A stretch of DNA of 64,000 nt, taken from contig NZ_CP027783.1 in NCBI RefSeq assembly GCF_003795125.1, forward strand, positions 1,364,001 through 1,428,000. Direction: 5' to 3'. Numbering within the stretch: the first letter of the stretch is position 1; the number at the start of each line of letters is the position of its first letter. The notes under the pieces are model-generated. The model had not been told where the DNA came from. It did no database searches and was given only the letters and a program-made list of their open reading frames with translations. The translations under genes were made by a program, and so were the position numbers. Positions 25,797 to 34,530 of this stretch are shown here, one piece after another. The stretch is from Tetragenococcus osmophilus (GTDB lineage Bacteria > Bacillota > Bacilli > Lactobacillales > Enterococcaceae).

Positions 25797-26546
25797 TTAT
25801 TTTAGTAATTCACTCATAGAATACATACCTGCTTTTTGCTTTTGTATGAATTCTCCTGCTTTTAATGCACCATTAGCAAAAATACGTCTTGATAAAGCCG
25901 TATGTTTAAACTCAATTACTTCATCGTTACCAGCATAAATGACTGTATGTTCACCAGGAATCGTACCTCCACGTACAGCGTGAATTCCCATTTCGTTTAG
26001 GGAGTTTTCGTTTTCTTTTCCTTCTCGCCCAAATACATAATCTTTTTTTGTTTGCGAAACGTCATTAATACTATCAGCAAGAAGCAAAGCTGTTCCACTA
26101 GGAGCATCCTTTTTCTTATTATGATGTTTCTCTACGATTTCAATATTAAAATCTTCTTCTAATGCTGGTGTTACTTTTTGTAAGGCTTCAATTAATACAT
26201 TAATTCCTAAAGACATATTAGCAGAGTAAAATAGTGGAATTGTACGACTTGCTTCATTTAATTTTTGTTTTGTTTCTTCAGATAGTCCTGTTGTCGCAAT
26301 AACGACCGGTAGTTGCTTTTGTACACATTGATCGACTAAGGTTGCTACACTACTTTCATGTGAAAAATCAATAACAACATCTGCTTTTTCATTTACTTCT
26401 GCTAAGCTTTGATAAACTGGAAAAGCAGTATCTTCTGTAGTACGATCAATTCCTGCTACGAGGGTTAAATCTTCACGACTATTAATTTCTTCTTGTAATT
26501 CTTGTCCCATACGACCAAAGCAACCATTTACAATAATATTAAGCAT
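25797..26546 (-). CDS. dapB: 4-hydroxy-tetrahydrodipicolinate reductase
   Basis: The 249-residue enzyme reduces hydroxy-tetrahydrodipicolinate with NAD(P)H. IIVNGCFGRMGQELQ is the dinucleotide-binding GxxGRMG loop, EKHHNKKKDAPSGTALLLAD the substrate-binding motif with the catalytic His-His and Lys. Length is typical. It is 12 bases after dapA and 12 before dapH. Confidence 0.95.
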   Translation of the reverse strand: MLNIIVNGCFGRMGQELQEEINSREDLTLVAGIDRTTEDTAFPVYQSLAEVNEKADVVIDFSHESSVATLVDQCVQKQLPVVIATTGLSEETKQKLNEASRTIPLFYSANMSLGINVLIEALQKVTPALEEDFNIEIVEKHHNKKKDAPSGTALLLADSINDVSQTKKDYVFGREGKENENSLNEMGIHAVRGGTIPGEHTVIYAGNDEVIEFKHTALSRRIFANGALKAGEFIQKQKAGMYSMSELLK

Positions 26547-26558
26547 CCATTGTTCCTC

Positions 26559-27449
26559 CTATAAAAGTCCGTAGGCTGTCATTTGACTTTTTAATTGATC
26601 GAACGTTTCTGCTTCAGGAGCAGCTAAAGGTAAACGATAGCTTAGTTCACATTTGCCTAAAAGTGAGACAGCTGCTTTTACTGGCACAGGATTTACTTCT
26701 GCAAAGAGAGCTTTTATCAATGGGAATTGTTTTAGCTGAGTTGTTTTTGCATTTTCAATGTCTCTATTTAAAAAGTCATCAACCATCTGGGCGGTCTCTT
26801 TTGGTAATATATTTGAAATTGTCGAAATTACGCCAGAACCACCAACAGCTAGTAGTGGTAATACTTGATCGTCATTTCCTGAGTAAAGGGCAAAGTCTTT
26901 ATCTACTAATTGAGCAATTTCGACAATTTGAGCGATATTACCGCTGGCTTCTTTAATTCCAACAACATTAGGAATTTGTTTTAGCTCTTTAACCATTTCA
27001 TAATTTAAGTTCATTCCTGTACGCGAAGCAACAGAATATAAAATAATAGGTAAACTTGTATTATTAGAGATTGCTTCATAGTGGGCAACTAAACTTTTTT
27101 TCGTGGCTTTATTATAATATGGAGTCACAACTAGCAGGGCGTCTGCTCCTACACGCTCTGCTTCTTTTGCTAAGTGGATACCATGCTGGGTGTTATTTGA
27201 ACCAGTACCAGCGATTACTGGAACTCTTTTATCAACTTTTTTTACAACTTCCTCAATTACCGAAATGTGTTCCTCATCGTCTAATGTGGAGGCTTCGCCT
27301 GTAGTTCCGCAAGCGACAATTGCGTTGATACCTTCATTGACTTGCCATTCGACTAGTTCGTTTAGCTTTGGGTAATCGACTGCTCCATCTTGTTTCATCG
27401 GTGTGACTAAGGCCACGCCGGAGCCTGTAAATACTGCCAATGACGCCAC
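26559..27449 (-). CDS. dapA: 4-hydroxy-tetrahydrodipicolinate synthase
   Basis: The 296-residue TIM-barrel lyase condenses pyruvate with aspartate semialdehyde. CGTTGEASTL binds the substrate carboxylate, the Tyr of TPYYNK and the Schiff-base Lys of VGIKEASGN are in place, and YSGNDDQ follows. The frame opens with GTG at 27449, but AAAGGA lies almost on it; TTG at 27440 (10 bases from AAAGGA) is an equally good or better start and removes three residues. It is first in the operon. Confidence 0.95.
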   Translation of the reverse strand: MASLAVFTGSGVALVTPMKQDGAVDYPKLNELVEWQVNEGINAIVACGTTGEASTLDDEEHISVIEEVVKKVDKRVPVIAGTGSNNTQHGIHLAKEAERVGADALLVVTPYYNKATKKSLVAHYEAISNNTSLPIILYSVASRTGMNLNYEMVKELKQIPNVVGIKEASGNIAQIVEIAQLVDKDFALYSGNDDQVLPLLAVGGSGVISTISNILPKETAQMVDDFLNRDIENAKTTQLKQFPLIKALFAEVNPVPVKAAVSLLGKCELSYRLPLAAPEAETFDQLKSQMTAYGLL

Positions 27450-27511
27450 TTCCTTTCAAATAATTCAATACATGAAAATAAAGATTCTAAATTGTTTGAA
27501 CTTTTTCACTA

Positions 27512-27539
27512 TTGATTAATAGGTATTATATTATATAAT
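27512..27539 (+). promoter_or_regulatory. promoter of the deacetylase-lysA-dapF operon
   Basis: TTGATT at 27512-27517 is 16 bases from TATAAT at 27534-27539. The region is very AT-rich and must also hold the leftward dapA promoter, whose elements I could not place with confidence (TAGAAT on the minus strand at 27489-27484 is a candidate -10). Confidence 0.6.
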
Positions 27540-27562
27540 AAGGGGAAAATTCAATGTTTTCG

Positions 27563-27576
27563 TTAAAACGTTGACA
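27563..27576 (+). promoter_or_regulatory. cre-like site in the leader of the lysine operon
   Basis: TTAAAACGTTGACA matches 13 of 14 positions of the CcpA cre consensus TGWAANCGNTNWCA. It lies 24 bases after the -10, a position typical for roadblock repression. It also overlaps a GTTAAAA/TTTTAAC hairpin (27562-27585) near the ribosome-binding site. Confidence 0.5.
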
Positions 27577-27599
27577 ACTTTTAACAGAAAGTGGTTTTT

Positions 27600-28766
27600 A
27601 TGCAAATAAAAGAAGAAGTACAAGATTTATTAACAGATGTTACATCTTATCGGCGACAACTTCATCAGATTCCTGAATTAGGACTAGAAGAAAAAAAGAG
27701 CGCCGAATTTATTCGGGAAAAATTACGTTCATTTGGTATTACAGAAATTTATACAATGCTTACGACGGCTACGATTGCTGTTTTTCATGGAAAACAAGCG
27801 GGCAAAACTTTAGCGTTTCGTTCTGATATTGATGCTTTACCTGTGACTGAAGAAACTGGAGTTAGCTTTGCTTCAAAAACAGAAGGGAAGATGCATGCTT
27901 GTGGACATGATGGTCACGCTTCAGCTTTGCTCGGATTTGCTAAATATTTAAGCCAACATCCTGAAGTTATTAAAGGAACCATTGTTTTAATTTTTCAACC
28001 AGCTGAAGAAGGGCCAGGTGGAGCACAACTACTTATTAACGAGGGCTTAACTGAAAAATTTGGTATTGATCAAATTGTGGGCATCCACCTTTTTCCAGAA
28101 TTTCCTGAAGGGATTATCGCTTGCCGCCCGGGCGCTATGATGGCGCGTAATGGGGAAGTAACGATTAAAATAAAAGGAACAAGTGCGCATGGTGCTCAAC
28201 CCCAACAAGGGCAAGATGCTATATTAGCGTCTTCTGCAGTTATCCAAGGGCTTCATAGTATTATTTCTCGTAATATTAGTCCATTAGACACTGGTGTGCT
28301 AACTTTTGGCGAAATTACTGGTGGGCAGGCGATGAATATTATCGCTGGAGAAGTAAAAATTGAAGGAACGATGCGTGCTTTTAGTGATGAAGCTTATGAT
28401 ATAATGACTCAACGTGTAAAAGAACTCGCTGAATTTATTGCGCAAGGATACGGTTGTCAGGCGGAAGTTTCCTTTAATCATATGTATCGTGTTGTGGATA
28501 ACGATGCTAAAATGGTGCAAGCTTTGGAAGAAGTAGCTGGAAAAAATTACGTTGAATGTCAGCCTTATATGTTAGCCGAAGATTTTTCTATGTATCAACA
28601 AGTTGTTCCTGGTCTATTCTTTTTTGTAGGAATTCGGAATGAAGAAAAAGGGTATACTTATCCTTTACATAGCGGAAAAATGCAGTTTGATGAAAAAAAT
28701 TTATTATCGGCGATTACTTGCTATGTTCAATTGATCGAAGCGTTAAATAAAGAGGTGGAAAGATGA
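27600..28766 (+). CDS. N-acetyldiaminopimelate deacetylase (M20 family)
   Basis: The 388-residue amidohydrolase removes the acetyl group added by DapH, giving LL-DAP. It has the M20/amidohydrolase metal motifs: MHACGHDGHASALLG, then QPAEEGPGGAQ with the catalytic Glu, and HLFPEFPEG. The dimerisation insert (about 180-290) is present. Assignment rests on the neighbours lysA and dapF and the divergent dapABH; alone it could be a hippurate- or IAA-amino-acid-type hydrolase. The ATG at 27600 has only a weak AAAGTGG ribosome-binding site. Its end overlaps lysA (ATGA). Confidence 0.88.
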   Translation: MQIKEEVQDLLTDVTSYRRQLHQIPELGLEEKKSAEFIREKLRSFGITEIYTMLTTATIAVFHGKQAGKTLAFRSDIDALPVTEETGVSFASKTEGKMHACGHDGHASALLGFAKYLSQHPEVIKGTIVLIFQPAEEGPGGAQLLINEGLTEKFGIDQIVGIHLFPEFPEGIIACRPGAMMARNGEVTIKIKGTSAHGAQPQQGQDAILASSAVIQGLHSIISRNISPLDTGVLTFGEITGGQAMNIIAGEVKIEGTMRAFSDEAYDIMTQRVKELAEFIAQGYGCQAEVSFNHMYRVVDNDAKMVQALEEVAGKNYVECQPYMLAEDFSMYQQVVPGLFFFVGIRNEEKGYTYPLHSGKMQFDEKNLLSAITCYVQLIEALNKEVER

Positions 28767-30061
28767 TTAAAGAGATAAAAGACAATTATTTAATTTGGGA
28801 TGGTTGTGACACAGTTGAGCTTGCCAAAGAGTACGGCACACCTTTATATGTAGTTTCCCAAACAGCTATTGAAAATGAGTGTCGAGCGTTACAAGAGGAT
28901 TTTATAAAAAAATACGAAAACGTTCATGTGGCTTATGCCTCGAAAGCTTTCAATAATTTAGCTATGTTGAAAATTATTGAAAAAGAAGGTTTGGGAATTG
29001 ACGTTGTAAGTGGCGGCGAATTATACACTGCTATACGTGCTCAATTTCCGGCTGAACGGATTGAATTTAATGGAAATAATAAATCCAATGAAGAACTGGA
29101 ACAAGCAATTGATTACGGCGTAGGTCGATTGATTGTTGATGGTAGCCAAGAACTAGAGAAAATTATCGAAATTTGTCGTAAAAAAGGAAAAAAAGCGAAT
29201 ATTTTATTTCGTATTACACCTGAAGTCGAAGTAGAGACACATCAATTTATTTCCACTGGACAAAAGGATTCAAAGTTTGGTTTGCCGTTAGATGAATCCT
29301 TATTATTACCCATTATACAACAAGCTATTCAAAGTTCAGAGGTCAATTTTTACGGAATTCATTTCCATATTGGTAGCCAACTTTTTGATAATTCAACGCA
29401 TTTAAAAGCAGCTGAAGTAGCTTTGCAATTGGCGGTAATGATTAAGGGAAAATTTAATTATGAGATAAAAGAACTAAACTATGGCGGTGGTTTTGGTGTA
29501 CGTTATACTGAAGATGACAAGCGGCAGTCGTATGCTTATTTTCTAGATCCATTAATGGCGCTTACGGAAGACTTTTGTGTACAAAATGGATTGAACCGAC
29601 CAACCATTGCAATTGAGCCGGGGCGTAGCATTGTAGCCGAGGCTGGGATTTCGCTTCATACAATTGGGAGTATTAAAACCTTACCAGGGATTCGTAAGTA
29701 TGCAGCAATTGATGGGGGGATGACGGATAACATTCGACCAGGACTCTACCAAGCAACTTACACGGGGATGCTAGCCAACAAAGCAGCTCAAGCTTTAGAT
29801 GAAACAGTCACGATTTCGGGTAAAGCTTGTGAAAGTACAGATATTTTGATAGAAAATATACAAGTGCCGACAATTGCATCAGGCGATATTTTTGCGACAT
29901 TTACCACAGGTGCCTATGGCTATGCTATGGCAAATAATTATAATAAACTGGCGATACCTGCTGTTGTTTTAGTAAATAAAGGAAAGGCAGATATCATTGT
30001 AAAACGACAAACTTATGAACAAATCATTCAAAATGAACGTATACCAGAGTCTTTAAAATGA
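28763..30061 (+). CDS. lysA: diaminopimelate decarboxylase
   Basis: The 432-residue fold-type III PLP enzyme converts meso-DAP to lysine. VAYASKAFNN carries the PLP lysine, FYGIHFHIGSQL the conserved His-Gly, NYGGGFGVRY a phosphate loop, IEPGRSIV the Arg-containing motif and ACESTDIL the Cys that completes the neighbouring subunit's active site. It overlaps the deacetylase by 4 bases and is 9 bases before dapF. Its own ribosome-binding site is GAGGTGGAAAG. Confidence 0.95.
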   Translation: MIKEIKDNYLIWDGCDTVELAKEYGTPLYVVSQTAIENECRALQEDFIKKYENVHVAYASKAFNNLAMLKIIEKEGLGIDVVSGGELYTAIRAQFPAERIEFNGNNKSNEELEQAIDYGVGRLIVDGSQELEKIIEICRKKGKKANILFRITPEVEVETHQFISTGQKDSKFGLPLDESLLLPIIQQAIQSSEVNFYGIHFHIGSQLFDNSTHLKAAEVALQLAVMIKGKFNYEIKELNYGGGFGVRYTEDDKRQSYAYFLDPLMALTEDFCVQNGLNRPTIAIEPGRSIVAEAGISLHTIGSIKTLPGIRKYAAIDGGMTDNIRPGLYQATYTGMLANKAAQALDETVTISGKACESTDILIENIQVPTIASGDIFATFTTGAYGYAMANNYNKLAIPAVVLVNKGKADIIVKRQTYEQIIQNERIPESLK

Positions 30062-30070
30062 GGTGAATTT

Positions 30071-30895
30071 ATGGAAATCCCTTTTTATAAAATGCAGGGA
30101 GCAGCAAATGATTTTATCGTTATTAATAATATGGAATTAAAATTAACGGACAAACAGTTAGTTTTTTTGACGAAACAGGCTTGTAGACAACGTTTTTCAG
30201 TAGGTAGTGACGCTTTAATGGCGCTTGATTTTCCGCAAAAAAACGGTGATTTTCGGATGCGTTTTTATAATGCAGATGGAACGGAAGCTGAAATGTGCGG
30301 GAACGGCGTGCGTTGTATTGCACGTTATGCCTATGAAACGGGTGTTTCTGGTCAAGAAATGGTTATTGAGACAAAAGCTGGAGATGTTTATTGTTGGCGT
30401 TTAGATCAACGAAAATATAGAGTGCAAATTAACGAACCTTCTATAGAGAAGTTTGATTTGCATTTTCCTGATAATAATATTTCATTAGATTATGTTGAGC
30501 TAGGAAATCCTGGCGTTCCACACTTAGTTGTTCACTACCCTAGTTTACAAGAAACCCCTTTGGAAGAAATAAAACCTTTAGCTAAAAAACTACGTTCTTG
30601 GGAGATTCTGGCTAAAGGGGCGAACGTAAACTTTTATGCGGTGAATGAAAAAAATGAAGTTATTTTGCGGACATTTGAACGTGGGGTAGAAGATTTTACT
30701 TTAGCTTGTGGGACGGGTGCAGTTGCTACAGCTTATGTATTGTTAAAAAAACAAATAGTAAAGCAAAACCCGCTGACGCTACAAGTTTTAGGTGGTCTAC
30801 TTGAAGTAGAAGAAGACAACCAGCATTTTTATTTAATCGGTGATACGAATATCGTAACTAAAGGATATATTTGCGATGAAGACCTTTTAATTTAA
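30071..30895 (+). CDS. dapF: diaminopimelate epimerase
   Basis: The 274-residue cofactor-free epimerase converts LL-DAP to meso-DAP for lysine and peptidoglycan. Both catalytic cysteines are visible: MCGNGVRCIARY (about residue 77) and LACGTGAVATAY (about 217). The N-terminal KMQGAANDFIVIN is the usual opening. It closes the operon; together with dapA, dapB and dapH the window holds the acetylase DAP route except the aspartate kinase, semialdehyde dehydrogenase and the aminotransferase. Confidence 0.95.
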   Translation: MEIPFYKMQGAANDFIVINNMELKLTDKQLVFLTKQACRQRFSVGSDALMALDFPQKNGDFRMRFYNADGTEAEMCGNGVRCIARYAYETGVSGQEMVIETKAGDVYCWRLDQRKYRVQINEPSIEKFDLHFPDNNISLDYVELGNPGVPHLVVHYPSLQETPLEEIKPLAKKLRSWEILAKGANVNFYAVNEKNEVILRTFERGVEDFTLACGTGAVATAYVLLKKQIVKQNPLTLQVLGGLLEVEEDNQHFYLIGDTNIVTKGYICDEDLLI

Positions 30896-30940
30896 TAAAA
30901 ATAACGCTTATTTCTTCATAAAAAATTCATTCAGCTATTG

Positions 30941-30946
30941 TATAAT
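30941..30946 (+). promoter_or_regulatory. -10 element for the YugP-type protease gene
   Basis: TATAAT lies 34 bases before the ATG at 30980; no convincing -35 is visible. Confidence 0.45.
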
Positions 30947-30979
30947 AAAGATAAATGCAAGATGAGGAGAGAGCGTATA

Positions 30980-31687
30980 ATGTTTCCAATGGGATTTTTT
31001 TTCGATCCAACCTTTATTCTAGTTATTATCGGAATGGTTATTTCGATGATTGCTTCATCATATGTGAATAAGACATTTGAACGTTATGATGCGGTAAATA
31101 GTTCGCATCGTATTACAGGAACAGATGCGGCGCAATATATTTTACGGAGTCAAAACATTGATGATGTGGGTGTACAACAAATTTCGGGGAATTTGACAGA
31201 CAACTACAATTCTGGCAATAAGGTGTTAAGTTTATCGCAGGCAACAGCGCAGTCAACTTCTGTAGCCGCGATCGGAGTTGCCGCCCATGAATGTGGGCAC
31301 GCTGTACAAGATGCCCAAGGTTATTTTCCATTGCGTTTACGTACGGCAATTGTCCCTGTGGCTAATTTTGGTACGAATTTATCTATCCCTTTATTAATTG
31401 TAGGGGTTTTAATCAGTGGATCTAGCGGGCAGGTTATTATCAATATAGGTTTATTAGCTTTTTCCCTAGCTTTTATTTTTCAACTGGTAACATTGCCTGT
31501 AGAATTTAACGCCTCTAAGCGAGCTTTACAAATTTTATCTGATGGAGGTCTGTTGACTCAAGATGAAGTCCCGCAGGCTCGTAAAGTATTGACGGCTGCT
31601 GCATTGACTTATGTCGCAGCTGCAATCAGCGTGTTACTTCAATTATTACGTCTATTTTTGTTATTTGGCGGGAACCGTAGACGCTAG
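30980..31687 (+). CDS. zinc metallopeptidase, YugP family (membrane)
   Basis: The 235-residue protein has a TM segment at each end and a central catalytic part. AIGVAAHECGHAVQDAQGYF contains the HExxH zinc site (HECGH). Hydrophobic stretches occur at about 8-25, 115-150, 160-180 and 215-232. Members are integral-membrane neutral proteases of unknown target. ATG at 30980 has GAGGAGAG 8 bases upstream; codons before it (from 30938) overlap the promoter and are not used. Confidence 0.88.
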   Translation: MFPMGFFFDPTFILVIIGMVISMIASSYVNKTFERYDAVNSSHRITGTDAAQYILRSQNIDDVGVQQISGNLTDNYNSGNKVLSLSQATAQSTSVAAIGVAAHECGHAVQDAQGYFPLRLRTAIVPVANFGTNLSIPLLIVGVLISGSSGQVIINIGLLAFSLAFIFQLVTLPVEFNASKRALQILSDGGLLTQDEVPQARKVLTAAALTYVAAAISVLLQLLRLFLLFGGNRRR

Positions 31688-31767
31688 AAAAATTGGACAT
31701 AATAGTGTTTTTATTTAACTTATCATGTTATCGTAGATTATAAGATAAAAGAAAAGGAGATGACGAA

Positions 31768-32103
31768 ATGAAATTAACAACAAAAGTAACATTGGGTTTG
31801 AGTGTAGCAGCTGCGGCTAGCATTGCTTCAACCGTATTTGTTTCAGATAAAGTGATTACTAAGGTTCGCCATATGGCAAATCGTAAAAAAGTTGAACGTT
31901 TTGTAGAAGATAAATTTAATGGAAACGAAACTCTACTAAACTTTGTGGATAATTTGGAAGATAAAGACATTGAATCATTTATGAAGGTAGCGCAAAAGGT
32001 TAGTGCTAAACGCGATAAGGTTGCGGCTTATGGTGACAACGTAAAAAACGCTACAGACAATGTAAAAGAAAAAATTGTCGATTTGATGGAACATAATTGT
32101 TAA
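31768..32103 (+). CDS. hypothetical small protein with N-terminal hydrophobic segment
   Basis: The protein has 111 residues. After MKLTTKVT comes a hydrophobic helix (LGLSVAAAASIASTVFV), then a charged helical part rich in Lys, Asp and Glu with a DKDIESFMKVAQK segment. It resembles YtxH-like stress proteins only in layout, and I do not recognise a family. AAAGGAGATGACGAA precedes the ATG. A terminator follows. Confidence 0.6.
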   Translation: MKLTTKVTLGLSVAAAASIASTVFVSDKVITKVRHMANRKKVERFVEDKFNGNETLLNFVDNLEDKDIESFMKVAQKVSAKRDKVAAYGDNVKNATDNVKEKIVDLMEHNC

Positions 32104-32112
32104 CATAAAACT

Positions 32113-32147
32113 TCTGGGTAAATGGATTGTTTACTCAGATTTTTTAT
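32113..32147 (+). terminator. terminator after the small protein
   Basis: CTGGGTAAA and TTTACTCAG form a stem with one mismatch; a T-rich tail follows. It lies just before tadA, so tadA may be transcribed by read-through or by its own unseen promoter. Confidence 0.7.
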
Positions 32148-32165
32148 TTAATCGGAGGAAAGCAA

Positions 32166-32678
32166 TTGAAAGAAACATCATTGTCGCCAGAAGAAAAAGA
32201 TTTTTTTATGAATGAAGCGATTAAAGAAGCTCACAAAGCTTTAAGACTTGCAGAGGTCCCTATTGGGGCAGTTGTTGTGTTAAACAAAGAAATTATTGGT
32301 CGTGGGTATAATTTAAAAGAAACGACACAAAGCGCGGTAAAGCATGCAGAGATGATAGCAATACAAGAAGCTTGTGATCAAGTAGCTAGTTGGCGTTTAG
32401 AAAATGCTCAGTTGTTTGTTACTTTAGAGCCTTGCCCTATGTGCAGTGGGGCTATTTTGCAATCGCGTATTGAAGAAGTATATTTTGGTGCTTTTGATCC
32501 TAAAGCGGGAGCTTGTGGAAGTTTGATGAATTTATTAGAAGACACTCGGTTTAACCATTGGTGTTATGTGGAATCAGGTGTTTTATCTACAACTTGTTCT
32601 ACTTTATTACGCGATTTTTTTAAAAAAATACGTACAAAAAAGAAGCAAAAGAAAAAAGAAATGTTGGAAAAAGACTAG
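32166..32678 (+). CDS. tadA: tRNA-specific adenosine deaminase
   Basis: The 170-residue enzyme deaminates A34 of tRNA-Arg(ACG) to inosine. HAEMIAI carries the zinc-binding His and catalytic Glu, and PCPMCSGAI the two zinc cysteines. The C-terminus is Lys-rich (KKIRTKKKQKKK). The start is TTG at 32166 with GGAGGAAAG close by; the frame is open upstream to 32127 but there is no ribosome-binding site there and it overlaps the terminator. Confidence 0.94.
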   Translation: MKETSLSPEEKDFFMNEAIKEAHKALRLAEVPIGAVVVLNKEIIGRGYNLKETTQSAVKHAEMIAIQEACDQVASWRLENAQLFVTLEPCPMCSGAILQSRIEEVYFGAFDPKAGACGSLMNLLEDTRFNHWCYVESGVLSTTCSTLLRDFFKKIRTKKKQKKKEMLEKD

Positions 32679-32698
32679 TATTATAAGCAAAAATACGC

Positions 32699-32704
32699 TA
32701 TAAT
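32699..32704 (+). promoter_or_regulatory. -10 element of the SRP RNA gene
   Basis: TATAAT lies 6-8 bases before the first bases of the SRP RNA; the -35 is weak. Confidence 0.55.
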
Positions 32705-32710
32705 ATTAGT

Positions 32711-32805
32711 GCCGAAAGGCTAGGACAATGAGAACCTTGTGAAGGGTGTCAGGTCTGGAAGGAAGCAGCACTAAGCAGCGGTTCTCATGTGTCTGATTAT
32801 ATTAT
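32711..32805 (+). ncRNA. ffs: signal recognition particle RNA (small bacterial type)
   Basis: The stretch GTCAGGTCTGGAAGGAAGCA followed by GCACTAAGCAG is the conserved domain IV, where Ffh binds, with the GGAA tetraloop. The arms AATGAGAACC and GGTTCTCATG on either side form the long stem. The RNA with Ffh targets nascent membrane and secreted proteins. Exact ends are estimated from the stem. A hairpin ACCTAGG/CCTAGGT at 32852-32870 follows but has a poor T tract on this strand. Confidence 0.95.
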
Positions 32806-32929
32806 TATCATTGACCCGAGCAAGAAAATGACATATTGAAAAATAAAAAAGACCTAGGAGTCCCCTAGGTTATTTAGTGTTATCGGTTTTTATTAATGGT
32901 TTATTAGAGAGAATCTTAATAAATACTTG

Positions 32930-33003
32930 CGGGAAATAGCTCAGTTTGGTAGAGCACTTGCTTCGGGAGTAAGGGGTCGCAGGTTCAAATCCTGTTTTCC
33001 CGA
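32930..33003 (+). tRNA. tRNA-Pro (anticodon CGG)
   Basis: A complete 74-base cloverleaf can be drawn: acceptor CGGGAAA/TTTCCCG, D arm GCTC/GAGC, anticodon stem CTTGC/GTAAG around loop TTCGGGA with anticodon CGG at 32964-32966, and a T arm GCAGG TTCAAAT CCTGT. The discriminator base is A and no CCA is encoded. It is the lone tRNA of the window. Confidence 0.95.
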
Positions 33004-33032
33004 TTTTTTGATGAAGTGAAACAAACTAAAAT

Positions 33033-33061
33033 CAGGAGCATGATTGCTGCCTGCTTTTTTT
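33033..33061 (+). terminator. terminator after tRNA-Pro
   Basis: CAGGAGCA and TGCTGCCTG pair around a TGAT loop with a small bulge; seven Ts follow. Confidence 0.75.
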
Positions 33062-33120
33062 ATATTAACTTCTAAAATTTTAATTACTTTAAGCGATGAA
33101 GACAGAAATCGAGGGAATAC

Positions 33121-34509
33121 ATGGAAAAAATACGTTTATTACATACCAATGATATACATTCACATCTAGAAAAGTGGCCTAAAATTCGCCGTTTTTTACA
33201 AGAAAGACAAAAAACCACGGGAAATGAATCGACTTTGACAGTAGATTTAGGCGATTTTTGTGATCGTTGGCATCCTTTAACAGAAGCAACAGATGGGAAA
33301 GCAAACACCCAGTTAATGAAACAAGCTCACTATGACGCGACGACTATTGGTAATAATGAAGGTATTGGTAATTCTAAAAGTCAACTGAACCAGTTGTATA
33401 AAGAAGCTGACTTTCCTGTTATTTTAGCTAATCTTTTTGACAGAAGTACTTTACAATTGCCAGAATGGGCAAATGAGCATAAGATTATAACCACAAAAGA
33501 AGGGACAAAGATTGGTTTGGTTGGAGCTACTGCCCCTTTTCCGCTTTCTTATACCCCTAATGGATGGGATGCACGCAATTGGTCGGATATTCTACCCAAT
33601 ATCGTTCAATTTCTAAGAAAAAAAGTCGATATATTAGTTTTATTAAGTCATTTAGGTATTAATGAAGATCGACAAATTGCCAAAGAGCTTCCTGAATTTG
33701 ATGTTATTATAGGGTCGCATACCCATCACCTATTTCCTAATGGCGAACAAGTAGGTAACACTTTGCTTGCTGCAGCAGGACGTTTTGGTGAATATGTAGG
33801 AGAAGTTACTCTTTTTTTGGATGATTATCATCAGTTAACTAAAGCTCGTGCAGATACCTTTGCTACAGAAGAAATGCTTAGCTATCCTGAGGATGAAGCT
33901 GAAGTTTTTCATTATACTGATAAGGGGAAGAAGTTATTGCAAGAAAAGAAAGTAGCTTGGTTGCCTTTTAATCTTGGAGTTGATCAACAAGAACATTGCT
34001 TAGTTGATGAAACATTAGCAGCAGTGAAAGAAAGAGGCGAAACAGAAGCAGCTATTTTAAATACAGGTCTTTTTTTAGATGATTTAAAAAAAGGCGTGGT
34101 AAACCAAGATGAATTACATATGATCCTACCTCATCCTATGCATTTAATTCGCGTAACTTTAAAGGGATCAGATGTTACTCGTTTGATATTAGAAATGGAA
34201 AAAAACCGTCACTTTTTACGTAATTATCCCATTCGCGGGATGGGTTTTCGTGGGAAGATTTTTGGTCAAATTGTCTATTCAGGTATTCAATATGATGAAA
34301 CGAATCATGTGGTCAGATGGTTAAATAAAGCAATTGATCCACAAAAGTTCTATAGTTTTACTACAGTAGACCATTTTATGTTTATTCCTTTTTTTCCAAC
34401 GATTGAAATTGCTGGACAAACAGAATTTCTTTTTCCTGAATTTATCCGTACAGTATTAGGCGATTATTTAGCAAAAAGGTATCCACTTTCAGTAGAAAAC
34501 AAGATATAA
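33121..34509 (+). CDS. 5'-nucleotidase/metallophosphatase family protein (YunD-like)
   Basis: The 462-residue protein has a metallophosphatase core (LLHTNDIHSHLE, VDLGDFCDR, GNNEGIG, VLLSHLGINEDRQ, GSHTHHLFPNG) and a C-terminal 5'-nucleotidase domain (about 290-460). There is no signal peptide, so it is cytoplasmic, as in B. subtilis YunD; secreted UshA-type nucleotidases differ in this. GNNEG replaces the usual GNHE, so a metal ligand His is changed to Asn. Substrate unknown. It heads a four-gene run that is conserved in order in many Firmicutes. Confidence 0.85.
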   Translation: MEKIRLLHTNDIHSHLEKWPKIRRFLQERQKTTGNESTLTVDLGDFCDRWHPLTEATDGKANTQLMKQAHYDATTIGNNEGIGNSKSQLNQLYKEADFPVILANLFDRSTLQLPEWANEHKIITTKEGTKIGLVGATAPFPLSYTPNGWDARNWSDILPNIVQFLRKKVDILVLLSHLGINEDRQIAKELPEFDVIIGSHTHHLFPNGEQVGNTLLAAAGRFGEYVGEVTLFLDDYHQLTKARADTFATEEMLSYPEDEAEVFHYTDKGKKLLQEKKVAWLPFNLGVDQQEHCLVDETLAAVKERGETEAAILNTGLFLDDLKKGVVNQDELHMILPHPMHLIRVTLKGSDVTRLILEMEKNRHFLRNYPIRGMGFRGKIFGQIVYSGIQYDETNHVVRWLNKAIDPQKFYSFTTVDHFMFIPFFPTIEIAGQTEFLFPEFIRTVLGDYLAKRYPLSVENKI

Positions 34510-34530
34510 TATGTCATAGGCGGTGAGAAA

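Noticed and set aside
32852-32870. ACCTAGG/CCTAGGT hairpin as the SRP RNA terminator
   Set aside because: On this strand the tail TTATTTAG is a poor T tract; the better T run is on the opposite strand, where no gene ends. Its role stays open.
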